Positions 1 through 6,991 of a DNA stretch of 11,411 bases are shown one piece after another. How positions within the stretch are numbered: position 1 is the stretch's first letter; each line of letters starts with the position of its first letter. The DNA comes from CAZVYJ01 sp964631565. GTDB lineage: Bacteria; Planctomycetota; Phycisphaerae; SM23-33. The stretch spans positions 1 to 11,411 of the forward strand of contig CAZVYJ010000077.1 of the NCBI GenBank assembly GCA_964631565.1, read 5' to 3'. A program made the translations under genes and the position numbers. The notes beneath the pieces were generated by a model that searched no databases, was not told where the DNA came from, and saw only the letters and a program-made list of their open reading frames with translations.

Positions 1-55
1 CGGTCGCCTGAGTTCTTATACGGGAATGACCGCTCCTTTACAGTCGCGGCTCGTT
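1..55. repeat. Palindromic (REPIN-like) repeat element, copy 1, cut by the window edge
   Basis: Bases 28-55 are identical to bases 10411-10438 over 28 nt. The first five bases of the window (CGGTC) match the end of the opposing arm seen in the complete copy at 10364-10388, and the 22 bases between (6-27) are the same length as the spacer of that copy but unrelated in sequence. This is therefore the right part of an inverted-repeat element whose left arm lies mostly outside the window. It sits just beyond the 3' end of the isomerase gene, so it could form a hairpin in that transcript. No T-run follows on either side, so it is not a standard terminator. Confidence 0.7.
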
Positions 56-78
56 AAGTCTATTTTACCTGCGGCGTA

Positions 79-1794
79 TTATTTGCCGGCGAGTTTCATT
101 TTCGCAATGTTCTCGCCTCCGTTGATGAGGTGGATGAGCGGCTGGGGCCTGTCGACGCCCGGAATGAACGCCGGACGCTCAGCCCACGGCGTAACGCTGA
201 GAACGTTCGTCATGTCCATCCAGTGCTGCAGGCGGGCCGGCTTGATGTTCCACGTCATGTGGAAGTGGTTGGCCGGCGGATACTGCTTGTACTCGGCCAT
301 CGTGGCATACTTCGGCACGATGAACGTGTGAGGCCAGGTCGGTGAGGACGTATTCGCGACAGCCTGTGCGAGCTTTTCCGGCATTTCGGTGGTGACGGCC
401 TGGTCCCATATCATCGAAAACATCCCGGTCGTCTCCGCATAGGCCAGGCGGGCGGCGATGCCTTCGATGCCGCCGGGCGACGTGAACGTCACGCTGTTTC
501 CGCCGCCGGGGAAGTAGTCGGTCCCGGCAAGCGGCATCGAAACGCCTTTCATGCAGGCGCTCATCGAGGCGCCGGGCCTTGCCGCCCAGTTGAAGCTGGC
601 CGACCCGCTGTTGTCGCCGTCGACGAACCCGCGCTGCGCCCACAGGTCCCTGGCGGTGTACTTTATCTTGAGCTTCTTGGCCAGCGCCTGGATTTCCCAC
701 GGCTCCCAGACCTTGCGGAAGTCCATGAACAGCGGCGGATTGCCCCCGCTCAGCCACGTAAGGAACAGCTGCGTCAGCAGGGCCTGCATGTCGGCCTCGG
801 TGGCGTAAGGCAGGGCCGCCTTCTCGCCGTTGTGGTCGAAGGTCGAGTTGAACAGGCTTTCCATGACGTCCGCCACCGGCAGAGGCAGGCCGCGAAGGTC
901 GCTGCCCCACTCCAGCTGGCTCATGAACCCGCCGCCGACGGCGTTGAGGTCGGCCATCAGGTCGCGGACTACAAGGTACATCGCAAGCGACGTGTTGAAG
1001 CGCTGGCTGTCGGCTTCGTCGCGAAGCTCCAGCCGCTTGCCGACGTTGCGATCGATCCAGCCGCGAAGCTTCTTAAGCTCATTGGCGTCGTATGCGCCCT
1101 TGGCGAGCATGTCGGCAAGCAGCTTCATGTCCAGCCGCGTTATCTCGATGCCGAATGTGTTCCGCGTCGGCAGCACGTGGGCCAGCGCTGTCTCCATGCC
1201 CATCGAATCGTGGCCGAAGATAACGACCCGCCGGCCCCTGAGGCCGACGACGGTCATCGCGGCGTAGCACCAGTCGATCATCGCCTCGGCGGTCTCAGCC
1301 GTCATCCTGGGCTTCAGGCCCGTGTCCGGCCAGGTGCCGACGTTCAGCGCAACCAGCTTGCCGCTCTGCGCGAGCGCGCCGTTGACGGCATGAGCATAAA
1401 CCACGCCCGGCCGCGGACCGCTGTTGCCGCAGGTGATGTTCACCGGCGTCTCTTTGGGCAGCTGGGCCAGCAGGCTTATCAGCGTAAGCTGCGGGAACGC
1501 CCATGTGTCCGGTGCGACGATAACGGCGTCGACGCCGGCCTTCTGGAACTGGCCGGCCACGATGTCAGCCTCTTTTTCGCCGTCGATCAGCACCGGCGAC
1601 CAGACGACGTCCACCGGCGTGCCGTCGGGCATCTTCACGCCCTTGGCGACGAACTCGGCGACCATCTCGACAATGTTCCCCGCGCGGGTCCTGGAATCCT
1701 TGTCGATTCGCGGGTCGCACGTCGCGCAGACGCCGAATGTTATTGTTTTGGGTTGGGCCGCCTTCGCTGACGGCAAACGTTTAAGATTTGACAT
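79..1794 (-). CDS. L-fucose/L-arabinose isomerase family protein
   Basis: The 571-residue product resembles E. coli FucI (591 residues), a cytoplasmic metal-dependent ketol isomerase that converts L-fucose to L-fuculose. Similarity is clearest in the C-terminal half. NSTFDHNG (residues 316-323) matches the NSSFDWNG region whose Asp binds the metal. Other matches are ATEAD (331-335), a FPGGGNS stretch (428-434), SSPTWP (483-488), and PPANHFH (507-513), whose His510 aligns with the active-site His of the ANHG motif. Glu295 in QLEWGS is a candidate second metal ligand. The N-terminal part is more diverged. The ATG at 1794 is chosen because AGAGGAGAG lies just upstream; the frame runs on to 1986, but that part crosses the intergenic region. 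No signal peptide is seen. The true sugar substrate cannot be read from the sequence, and no kinase or aldolase partner lies nearby. The fold assignment is firm; fucose specificity is not. Confidence 0.85.
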   Translation of the reverse strand: MSNLKRLPSAKAAQPKTITFGVCATCDPRIDKDSRTRAGNIVEMVAEFVAKGVKMPDGTPVDVVWSPVLIDGEKEADIVAGQFQKAGVDAVIVAPDTWAFPQLTLISLLAQLPKETPVNITCGNSGPRPGVVYAHAVNGALAQSGKLVALNVGTWPDTGLKPRMTAETAEAMIDWCYAAMTVVGLRGRRVVIFGHDSMGMETALAHVLPTRNTFGIEITRLDMKLLADMLAKGAYDANELKKLRGWIDRNVGKRLELRDEADSQRFNTSLAMYLVVRDLMADLNAVGGGFMSQLEWGSDLRGLPLPVADVMESLFNSTFDHNGEKAALPYATEADMQALLTQLFLTWLSGGNPPLFMDFRKVWEPWEIQALAKKLKIKYTARDLWAQRGFVDGDNSGSASFNWAARPGASMSACMKGVSMPLAGTDYFPGGGNSVTFTSPGGIEGIAARLAYAETTGMFSMIWDQAVTTEMPEKLAQAVANTSSPTWPHTFIVPKYATMAEYKQYPPANHFHMTWNIKPARLQHWMDMTNVLSVTPWAERPAFIPGVDRPQPLIHLINGGENIAKMKLAGK

Positions 1795-1852
1795 GACTTT
1801 CTCTCCTCTGCCCTGGCAGTCAAAATGTCCGTTACAGCAGGATAACCCCCGA

Positions 1853-1882
1853 ATAATAACCACCGTCACCCGGAGGTAACAA
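1853..1882 (-). promoter_or_regulatory. Probable promoter of the isomerase gene
   Basis: Read on the minus strand, TTGTTA (1882-1877) and TATTAT (1858-1853) are separated by 18 bases, a reasonable sigma-70-type pair. The transcript would start about 50 bases before the ATG at 1794, leaving room for the strong AGGAG site. Predicted from motifs only. Confidence 0.45.
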
Positions 1883-1920
1883 TAACTTTTCGGCCAAACT
1901 CTCTGCCGTTGTGCCGGCGG

Positions 1921-1928
1921 TATACAAT
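1921..1928 (+). promoter_or_regulatory. Possible -10 element for the thioredoxin-fold gene
   Basis: TATACAAT lies about 48 bases before the ATG at 1976 in an otherwise GC-rich stretch. No convincing -35 hexamer is found 16-18 bases upstream, so this is weak and might need an activator or a different sigma factor. Confidence 0.25.
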
Positions 1929-1975
1929 TAATCAGGCCGCCGGACCCCCAGGGGCGGCAACCAAGGAGACAGGCC

Positions 1976-2557
1976 ATGGCATTCACACTGCAAATCGGAG
2001 ATAAGGCCCCGGATTTCCACCTGCCCGGAATCGACGGGCGGAATTACTCGCTGGCGAATTTCGCCGACGCGGAACTGCTCATAGTCGTATTCAGCTGCAA
2101 CCATTGCCCTTACGTAATCGGTTCCGAGGAGCGGATGGTTAAGCTGTATGCCGACTACGCGCCGAAGTCCGTCGCGATGATCGCCATCAATTCCAACGAG
2201 ATTGACAACCACCCGGAAGATTCGTTCGATCACATGGTCGAGCGGGCGGCCGAGAGGGGCTTCAAATTCCCTTATGTCCGGGACGACACGCAGGAAACCG
2301 CGCTGGCGTACGGGGCGCTGCGGACGCCACACTATTTCGTCTTCGACCGGGAGCGGAAACTCCGCTACACCGGGCGGATGGACGACAACCCGCGCGAGCC
2401 CGGCAAGCAGACAACACACGAACTGCGGGACGCCCTTGACGCACTGCTGGCCGGCAGGCGGCCGCCCGTGGAGGTCACTAACCCCATCGGCTGCAACGTG
2501 AAGTGGAAAAACCGCGAAGAGCACTGGATGCCCGCCGAGGCATGCGATTTGGTTTAA
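1976..2557 (+). CDS. Thioredoxin-fold (AhpC/TSA, Prx-like) family protein
   Basis: This 193-residue protein has the redoxin fold. It opens with GDKAPDFHLPG (8-18) and has a CNHC active-site pair (Cys41 and Cys44) within FSCNHCPYV. A probable cis-proline lies at 117-118 (TP), before YFVFD. The CNHCP motif, together with a late conserved IGCNVKWK segment (171-178, Cys173), is typical of the Prx-like group often annotated simply as thioredoxin family protein. The likely role is thiol-disulfide exchange or peroxide reduction, but the partner is unknown. There is no signal peptide or membrane segment, so it should be cytoplasmic. The start is supported by AAGGAGA six to seven bases upstream. It is transcribed away from the isomerase gene and converges on the lipoprotein gene, 49 bases away. 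Confidence 0.88.
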   Translation: MAFTLQIGDKAPDFHLPGIDGRNYSLANFADAELLIVVFSCNHCPYVIGSEERMVKLYADYAPKSVAMIAINSNEIDNHPEDSFDHMVERAAERGFKFPYVRDDTQETALAYGALRTPHYFVFDRERKLRYTGRMDDNPREPGKQTTHELRDALDALLAGRRPPVEVTNPIGCNVKWKNREEHWMPAEACDLV

Positions 2558-2560
2558 GAC

Positions 2561-2577
2561 GCCCGATTATTCGGGGC
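2561..2577. terminator. Weak hairpin between convergent genes
   Basis: CCCGA-TTAT-TCGGG forms a five-base-pair stem with a tetraloop, in the short gap between the thioredoxin-fold gene and the convergent lipoprotein gene. It lacks a T-run on both strands, so its use as a bidirectional terminator is only suggested by position. Confidence 0.25.
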
Positions 2578-2606
2578 ACTTATCAATGCACAAGGCTTTT
2601 CCGATT

Positions 2607-3950
2607 TCAGCCACCACCGGTTACTGCAGGCTGAGTTTCGGGATCGGGTTGCCTGAAACGCACTCCGCTGTCTCGCCAGACAACCTTCCGGCCTTTGACG
2701 TAGACAATCTTTCCATCCGAACAGGCAGCCATCGTGTCCAGTTTGACGGAGTCAAGAACCTTTCGGTGTTTGCCTCCGGCCGAGATAACCACTATCTCGT
2801 ACACACCAGTCTTTGCGTTCTTCGCCACACCGACCAGGTCGCCGTCCAACGAGACGCCCAACACCCGATGGATGCGCGAGGCAAGATACGACGTCTCTTT
2901 AGAATCCGTCACCTTCACATCCGGTCCCTGGCGCGTCGCCAGCCATTTCATGTCCACACTGACACCAAGAATATCGGCCGGCTTGGCGTCAACTCCCATG
3001 TTGTGGACTGGAATACCCTCCTTGTCCACCTGTGACAGGATTGTCTTGTCCTTTTGGATCAGAAAGACTTTATTATTGTCATCGAAGCCGCCGCTGGTGA
3101 CGAGGAATCCAGTTCCGTGCCATGCGGCGGTGGAGACCGCACACTGCCCAAGATAGTGCCACCACTCGACGGGGGCGCATCCTGTCGCCGCACAACTGTC
3201 CCAATCCTTAGGCGCAGGCCAGGCAATCTCGATGGGACCTTTCCATATGAACGTCTTGACGCCATCCGGGTAAGACCATTCGACGGTTGGATCAACATGC
3301 CAATTCCACTTGGCTTTGGATATGGTAACGGCCAGGTAGGCGTCCCTTGCATACGCCGTGGCCTGCACCTGCGCCGAAAAGTACGGCTCGTAGAGATACA
3401 CGGCCTTCTCGCTGTTGGCAGGGAATAATAGCAGTGTGCCGTCATTTTGCTTTGCCGTGACCAGGAAACCGTCATCGGCAACGATGATATCCAGCAGCGA
3501 ATAGGGAGGAAGAGCATCAGGCGGCGCGGATATCCCGTACCTAAGCCCCAAGAGGCGGTGCATCTGCGTCCAAGTACCGGCCTCGACGTCGAGGAGATAC
3601 GGGAATGGCTCGCCCCGCTTGGGATACCAGCGATGATCATCATCCTCATTGGGGCTATCCCATTTCTTGTGGACGACGCACACGGTCCTTTGCGAATCGA
3701 CAACCACAGGCCGTTCGTACACTTCGAACGAATCGGGCAAGTCCCCGAGAGATCCGCTGGTCCTGGCGGCGGGCGGCGGCGCTGCAGGCGGCACCGCGGG
3801 CGTCGCTGGGGGCAGTTCCGCAGGCGGCTCTATGGGCGGCGCGGCAGTCGCCTCGGGTACAGACGTCCCCTGTTTGCAGCCGGGCGAAATCAGCAGCGAT
3901 AATACTGTTATCGACAGCGAAACCAGACAAAGACGGCGGACTGCATTCAT
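2607..3950 (-). CDS. Unknown lipoprotein with Pro/Ala-rich linker and probable beta-propeller
   Basis: The 447-residue product starts with a basic N-terminus (MNAVRR), a hydrophobic segment (7-21) and ISPGC, giving a probable lipid-modified Cys25. A Pro/Ala-rich linker (about 32-62) tethers the rest. From about residue 75 onward there are repeated short beta-strand patterns, each with small-hydrophobic strands and turns. Examples lie near 90-95, 153-175, 199-210, 274-297, 327-348, 363-388 and 407-425, such as LGVSLDGDLVGVA and STAAWHGTGFLVT. About seven such units would fit a beta-propeller, but no known family was recognised. The ATG at 3950 has GGGAG upstream. It is monocistronic, with its own promoter, and is probably anchored on the outside of the cytoplasmic or outer membrane. 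Possible roles include binding a polymer or protein outside the cell; no catalytic motif is visible. Confidence 0.8.
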   Translation of the reverse strand: MNAVRRLCLVSLSITVLSLLISPGCKQGTSVPEATAAPPIEPPAELPPATPAVPPAAPPPAARTSGSLGDLPDSFEVYERPVVVDSQRTVCVVHKKWDSPNEDDDHRWYPKRGEPFPYLLDVEAGTWTQMHRLLGLRYGISAPPDALPPYSLLDIIVADDGFLVTAKQNDGTLLLFPANSEKAVYLYEPYFSAQVQATAYARDAYLAVTISKAKWNWHVDPTVEWSYPDGVKTFIWKGPIEIAWPAPKDWDSCAATGCAPVEWWHYLGQCAVSTAAWHGTGFLVTSGGFDDNNKVFLIQKDKTILSQVDKEGIPVHNMGVDAKPADILGVSVDMKWLATRQGPDVKVTDSKETSYLASRIHRVLGVSLDGDLVGVAKNAKTGVYEIVVISAGGKHRKVLDSVKLDTMAACSDGKIVYVKGRKVVWRDSGVRFRQPDPETQPAVTGGG

Positions 3951-3986
3951 GATTTGTCTCCCAAAACCATAAGCCCCAGCGGCCTG

Positions 3987-4014
3987 ATTATACGGCCTGC
4001 CGCCAAAGGAACAA
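3987..4014 (-). promoter_or_regulatory. Promoter of the lipoprotein gene
   Basis: On the minus strand, TTGTTC (4014-4009) and a perfect TATAAT (3992-3987) are spaced by 16 bases, about 37 bases before the start codon at 3950. The -10 is bracketed by GGCC on each side (GGCCGTATAATCAGGCC on the minus strand), a small dyad that could be an operator, though this may be chance in GC-rich DNA. Confidence 0.6.
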
Positions 4015-4027
4015 GGCTTAAGATTCT

Positions 4028-4041
4028 GGGGGGTACCCCCC
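4028..4041. other. 14-bp perfect palindrome in the divergent intergenic region
   Basis: GGGGGGTACCCCCC reads the same on both strands and lies between the lipoprotein promoter and the fusion gene. It is followed by CCGGCCGG and a purine-rich GC run. It could be a protein-binding site or the core of a short intergenic repeat; nothing else in the window matches it. Confidence 0.35.
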
Positions 4042-4109
4042 GGCCGGCGGAGGGGGCGGAAGGCTAAAAATATTCTTCTTATAAGGACGGAATTTTTATA
4101 CCGCTTTTT

Positions 4110-5777
4110 ATGGCGAGTGTAAAATATCAGCCTTGGTTGCAGCCTGGCCTTGAATCGGCCGTACTGGTTATGGGTGGCGGATTGTCCGCCGCCCCAGTCG
4201 TCGAAAAGGACTTCGGCGAACCTGATTTGGGGTTTGAAAAACAACTTTATATGGACGGCGACGATGATCCGTTATCCTTTCCAGAATTGAATCCTGTTCG
4301 ACTGGAAGATAAGCCCACCTTCGATTTCTACTTCTCACAGTGCCCGCAGCTGCTTTCGGACTACACTTTCGCCAATACGTACATATGGCGCAAGGCGGTT
4401 CGCATAGGCTGGCGCGTGCTTCACGACTGCCTGTGCATTTTCGCCAACGGCTATGACGGGCTGAGCATGCTCTGTCCGCCGATAGGCGACGGCGACACCC
4501 GGGCAGCCCTGCGTCGTGCGATGCAGATATGCGACGAGTACGACCGCGCGACGGGCGCAACGGAGCGGCCTTATATTGAGTATGTCTCTCAGGACATGCT
4601 CGGCCGGCTGCCCGGCAACTGCCGTCGCGAGCGTATGAGCGGCGACTACGTCTACCTGACAAGCAGCATGATAAGCCTCGAGGGCGGCGATCTGGCGTCC
4701 AAGCGCCAGGCGAAAAACCGCTTCGCCCGCAGGTACGCCGCCAGGACCGAGCCGTTTACGCCCGCGCACGCCGAAGAGTGCATAAAGCTGCTGGGCCTTT
4801 GGCATCAGCAGCACGACGCCTCCGACGCGCCGCGAAGCAGAACAGTCCAAATAAAGCAGGCGGAGGAAGAGGACGCCACCATCGAGGCCATCAGGCATGC
4901 AGACGAGCTGAACTTCAAAGGCATGGTCCTCTACGCCGATGACAAGCTGGTCGGCTTCACTTTCGGCGAACAGCTCGGGCCCGACACCTGCAGCATCGTC
5001 ATCGAGAAGGCTGACCGCAACTATACCGGCTCGGCACAGTACATTTTCAGCGAGTTCTGCAGACAGTACTGGTCGCACACGAAATGGTGCAACGTCGGCG
5101 ACGACTGGGAAGTTCCGTCGCTGGCGTTCACGAAGAACAGTTACCGGCCGGCCATGCGGCTGGACAAGTGGCGAGTCTGGCCGGTGCGGCGCAGGACAGC
5201 CGCCGCCAGGCCCGCTGCCGCGCCGCCGCCTGCCGCCGTCGCGACCCGGCAGATGTACGTTTCCGACATGGCCGGCAGGAGCGATATCGACCAGCTGGCG
5301 TCGCTGGAAGAGCGATGCTTCGCCGATCCGCTGCCGCTGAAAAAACGCCAGCTGTCCAGCCTGCTGCGAAGCCCGACAGCCAACGTCCACGTCATCAGGC
5401 ACGACGACAAGGTCGTTGCCGAAGCGGTGGTGCTGCGGCGGAAAACCGTTCGCGGCACGGTCGGGCGGATTTACAGCCTCGGCGTGGACGCGGAGAAGCG
5501 CGGCTGCGGCCTGGGCAAGCAGATTCTCAAAGAAGCTGTCGAAACCCTGCAGAAACAGGGCGTGCAGTCGGTATTGCTGGAAGTAGACGTTGAGAATTCT
5601 TCAGCGATTGCTTTGTACCAAAAAGCCGGCTTCAAAATCGTCCGGCGCCTGGCGGACTATTACGCGCCCGGCAAGGACGGCTGGAAGATGCGGCTGGACC
5701 TGAACCAGGGTGCGACGGTTCCAGTTGTCGCCTTGACACAGGCGGCTGCAACCGATAACCTGCGCGTTCGCGAATGA
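4110..5777 (+). CDS. DUF2156 domain fused to a RimI-like GNAT acetyltransferase
   Basis: The 555-residue frame holds two acyltransferase-type modules. Residues about 58-358 match DUF2156, the soluble C-terminal domain of phosphatidylglycerol lysyltransferases (MprF-type): LNPVRLEDKPTFDFYF (60-75), KRQAKNRFARRY (198-209) and NVGDDWEVPSLAFTKNSYRPA (328-348, quoted as landmarks WEVP and KNSYRP). A Pro/Ala-rich linker (about 363-379) leads to a GNAT domain (382-531) with the acetyl-CoA loop RGCGLG (464-469), then ENSSAIALYQKAGF (495-508) and DYYAPGKDGW, all typical of RimI-like enzymes. No membrane segments are present, so it is not a full MprF with a flippase. The start is uncertain. The ATG at 4110 has no ribosome site, and Met48 (4251), just before the conserved domain, is a good alternative. 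The gene overlaps galK by four bases. Substrates of both domains are unknown. Confidence 0.8.
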   Translation: MASVKYQPWLQPGLESAVLVMGGGLSAAPVVEKDFGEPDLGFEKQLYMDGDDDPLSFPELNPVRLEDKPTFDFYFSQCPQLLSDYTFANTYIWRKAVRIGWRVLHDCLCIFANGYDGLSMLCPPIGDGDTRAALRRAMQICDEYDRATGATERPYIEYVSQDMLGRLPGNCRRERMSGDYVYLTSSMISLEGGDLASKRQAKNRFARRYAARTEPFTPAHAEECIKLLGLWHQQHDASDAPRSRTVQIKQAEEEDATIEAIRHADELNFKGMVLYADDKLVGFTFGEQLGPDTCSIVIEKADRNYTGSAQYIFSEFCRQYWSHTKWCNVGDDWEVPSLAFTKNSYRPAMRLDKWRVWPVRRRTAAARPAAAPPPAAVATRQMYVSDMAGRSDIDQLASLEERCFADPLPLKKRQLSSLLRSPTANVHVIRHDDKVVAEAVVLRRKTVRGTVGRIYSLGVDAEKRGCGLGKQILKEAVETLQKQGVQSVLLEVDVENSSAIALYQKAGFKIVRRLADYYAPGKDGWKMRLDLNQGATVPVVALTQAAATDNLRVRE

Positions 5778-6940
5778 GTATAACTGAGTTAAAAGAACAG
5801 TTCGCCTCCATGTACGGCTCGCAGCCGTCCGTTTTCGTCCGCTCTCCGGGACGGGTCAATCTCATCGGCGAACACACCGATTACAACGACGGCTTCGTTC
5901 TGCCCATCGCCATAGAGCGACAGATAACCGCAGCAGTCGCCCCGCGAAAAGACAGGCAGGTTCGTTTCGCGTCGGCACAGGCGGATGTACAGGTTGATCT
6001 GACTCTCGACGAGACGATTCATCCGGGCCAGCCGACCTGGGCCAACTACTGCCGCGGCGTGGCGGCCGGGCTTGTCGCAGCCGGCATCAAGCTGACCGGT
6101 GCGGATATTTTCTTCAGCAGCGACATACCCCTCGGCGGCGGGCTGAGCAGCTCAGCGGCATTGGAAGTTGCCACTGCCATCTGTCTTCTTGCCGCAGCCG
6201 GACGAACGGACGCATTAAGCCATCGCGAGCTGGCCCTGCTCTGCCAGAAGGCCGAGCATGAATTCGCCGGTGCGCCCTGCGGAATAATGGACCAGTCGAT
6301 AGTAGTCATGGGCAAGGCCGGACGGGCCCTCATGCTGGACTGCCGCGACGGCTCGACAAAACACATCCCGTTCGACGACCCGAAGATTGTCGTGCTTGTC
6401 GCCGACACGAAGGTCAAACACGACATTGCTGACGGCGGCTACGCCGCGCGTCGTGACCAGTGCTACGCCGCAGCAAAAAAGCTCGGCGTAAAGTCGCTCA
6501 GGGACGCCGACGCAGCAGTGATAGCCGCAGCCGGGAAGAAAGGCACGCTGGCCGGCAAGGAGCTTATGCGAGCCCGCCATGTAGCGGGTGAAATTCAGCG
6601 CACCATACAGGCGGCGGAGGCGCTTCAGGGCGGCGACTACAAACGCTTCGGCAAACTGATGTACGCCTCGCATGAATCGCTCAGGGATGATTACGAAGTA
6701 AGCTGCGACGAACTTGACGCGGTTGTAACGCTCGCCCGAGACTGCAAGGGCGTCTACGGAGCGAGAATGACCGGGGGCGGCTTCGGCGGGTGCGCCATCA
6801 TTCTGGCCGATGCAGGCCGGGCTGATGAAATATCGCAAACTGTAACCAAAGGCTTCGCCGAGCGGTTCGGCCACGCCTGCCCGATATTCGCGACGCGGGC
6901 GGCCGCCGGAGCGAGCATAATCAGAAATAACGACCGGTAA
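5774..6940 (+). CDS. galK: Galactokinase
   Basis: The enzyme phosphorylates alpha-D-galactose with ATP to galactose 1-phosphate, the first committed step of the Leloir pathway, in the cytoplasm. Its 388 residues are of normal length. The galactokinase signature GRVNLIGEHTDYNDG (26-40) carries the expected Arg27, Glu33, His34 and Asp36. The GHMP ATP loop LGGGLSSSAAL spans 120-130. CGIMDQ (169-174) supplies the probable catalytic base Asp173. The C-terminal GHMP motif is RMTGGGFGGC (331-340). Its ATG lies inside the stop region of the upstream fusion gene (ATGA, 5774-5777) with no clear ribosome site, which suggests translational coupling. A hairpin with a T-run begins within its last two codons. 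No galT, galE or sugar transporter lies in the window, so the rest of the pathway must be elsewhere. Confidence 0.95.
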   Translation: MSITELKEQFASMYGSQPSVFVRSPGRVNLIGEHTDYNDGFVLPIAIERQITAAVAPRKDRQVRFASAQADVQVDLTLDETIHPGQPTWANYCRGVAAGLVAAGIKLTGADIFFSSDIPLGGGLSSSAALEVATAICLLAAAGRTDALSHRELALLCQKAEHEFAGAPCGIMDQSIVVMGKAGRALMLDCRDGSTKHIPFDDPKIVVLVADTKVKHDIADGGYAARRDQCYAAAKKLGVKSLRDADAAVIAAAGKKGTLAGKELMRARHVAGEIQRTIQAAEALQGGDYKRFGKLMYASHESLRDDYEVSCDELDAVVTLARDCKGVYGARMTGGGFGGCAIILADAGRADEISQTVTKGFAERFGHACPIFATRAAAGASIIRNNDR

Positions 6941-6966
6941 TCGTCTCGCACAACGGTCGATTTTTT
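6931..6966 (+). terminator. Intrinsic terminator after galK
   Basis: CGACCG (6931-6936) and CGGTCG (6954-6959) form a perfect six-base-pair stem with a 17-base loop, followed by A and six T's (6961-6966). The left arm overlaps the final codons of galK. It should end the fusion-galK transcript, although the long loop makes it a moderate terminator. Confidence 0.55.
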
Positions 6967-6991
6967 GTCCTTTGTACTCGGGTGGACCCCA

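Noticed and set aside
832..1770. Plus-strand open frame (312 codons) inside the isomerase gene
   Set aside because: It lies wholly inside a gene with clear FucI motifs on the other strand, and its product is His/Arg/Asp-rich with no family likeness.
1795..1986. Upstream extension of the isomerase gene to an ATG at 1986
   Set aside because: It would run through the divergent promoter region and into the neighbouring gene; the ATG at 1794 has a strong ribosome site.
3951..4244. 98-codon N-terminal extension of the lipoprotein gene
   Set aside because: The inner ATG at 3950 begins a normal lipoprotein signal peptide with a ribosome site, and a TATAAT promoter lies inside the proposed extension.
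4335..5402. Long minus-strand open frame (355 codons) opposite the DUF2156-GNAT gene
   Set aside because: Same codon-mirror effect; the plus-strand frame carries recognisable acyltransferase motifs and the antisense one carries none.
6965..6991. TTG start for the AEC transporter
   Set aside because: The TTG sits in the T-run of the galK terminator with no ribosome site; the ATG at 6992 has GGGTGG upstream.
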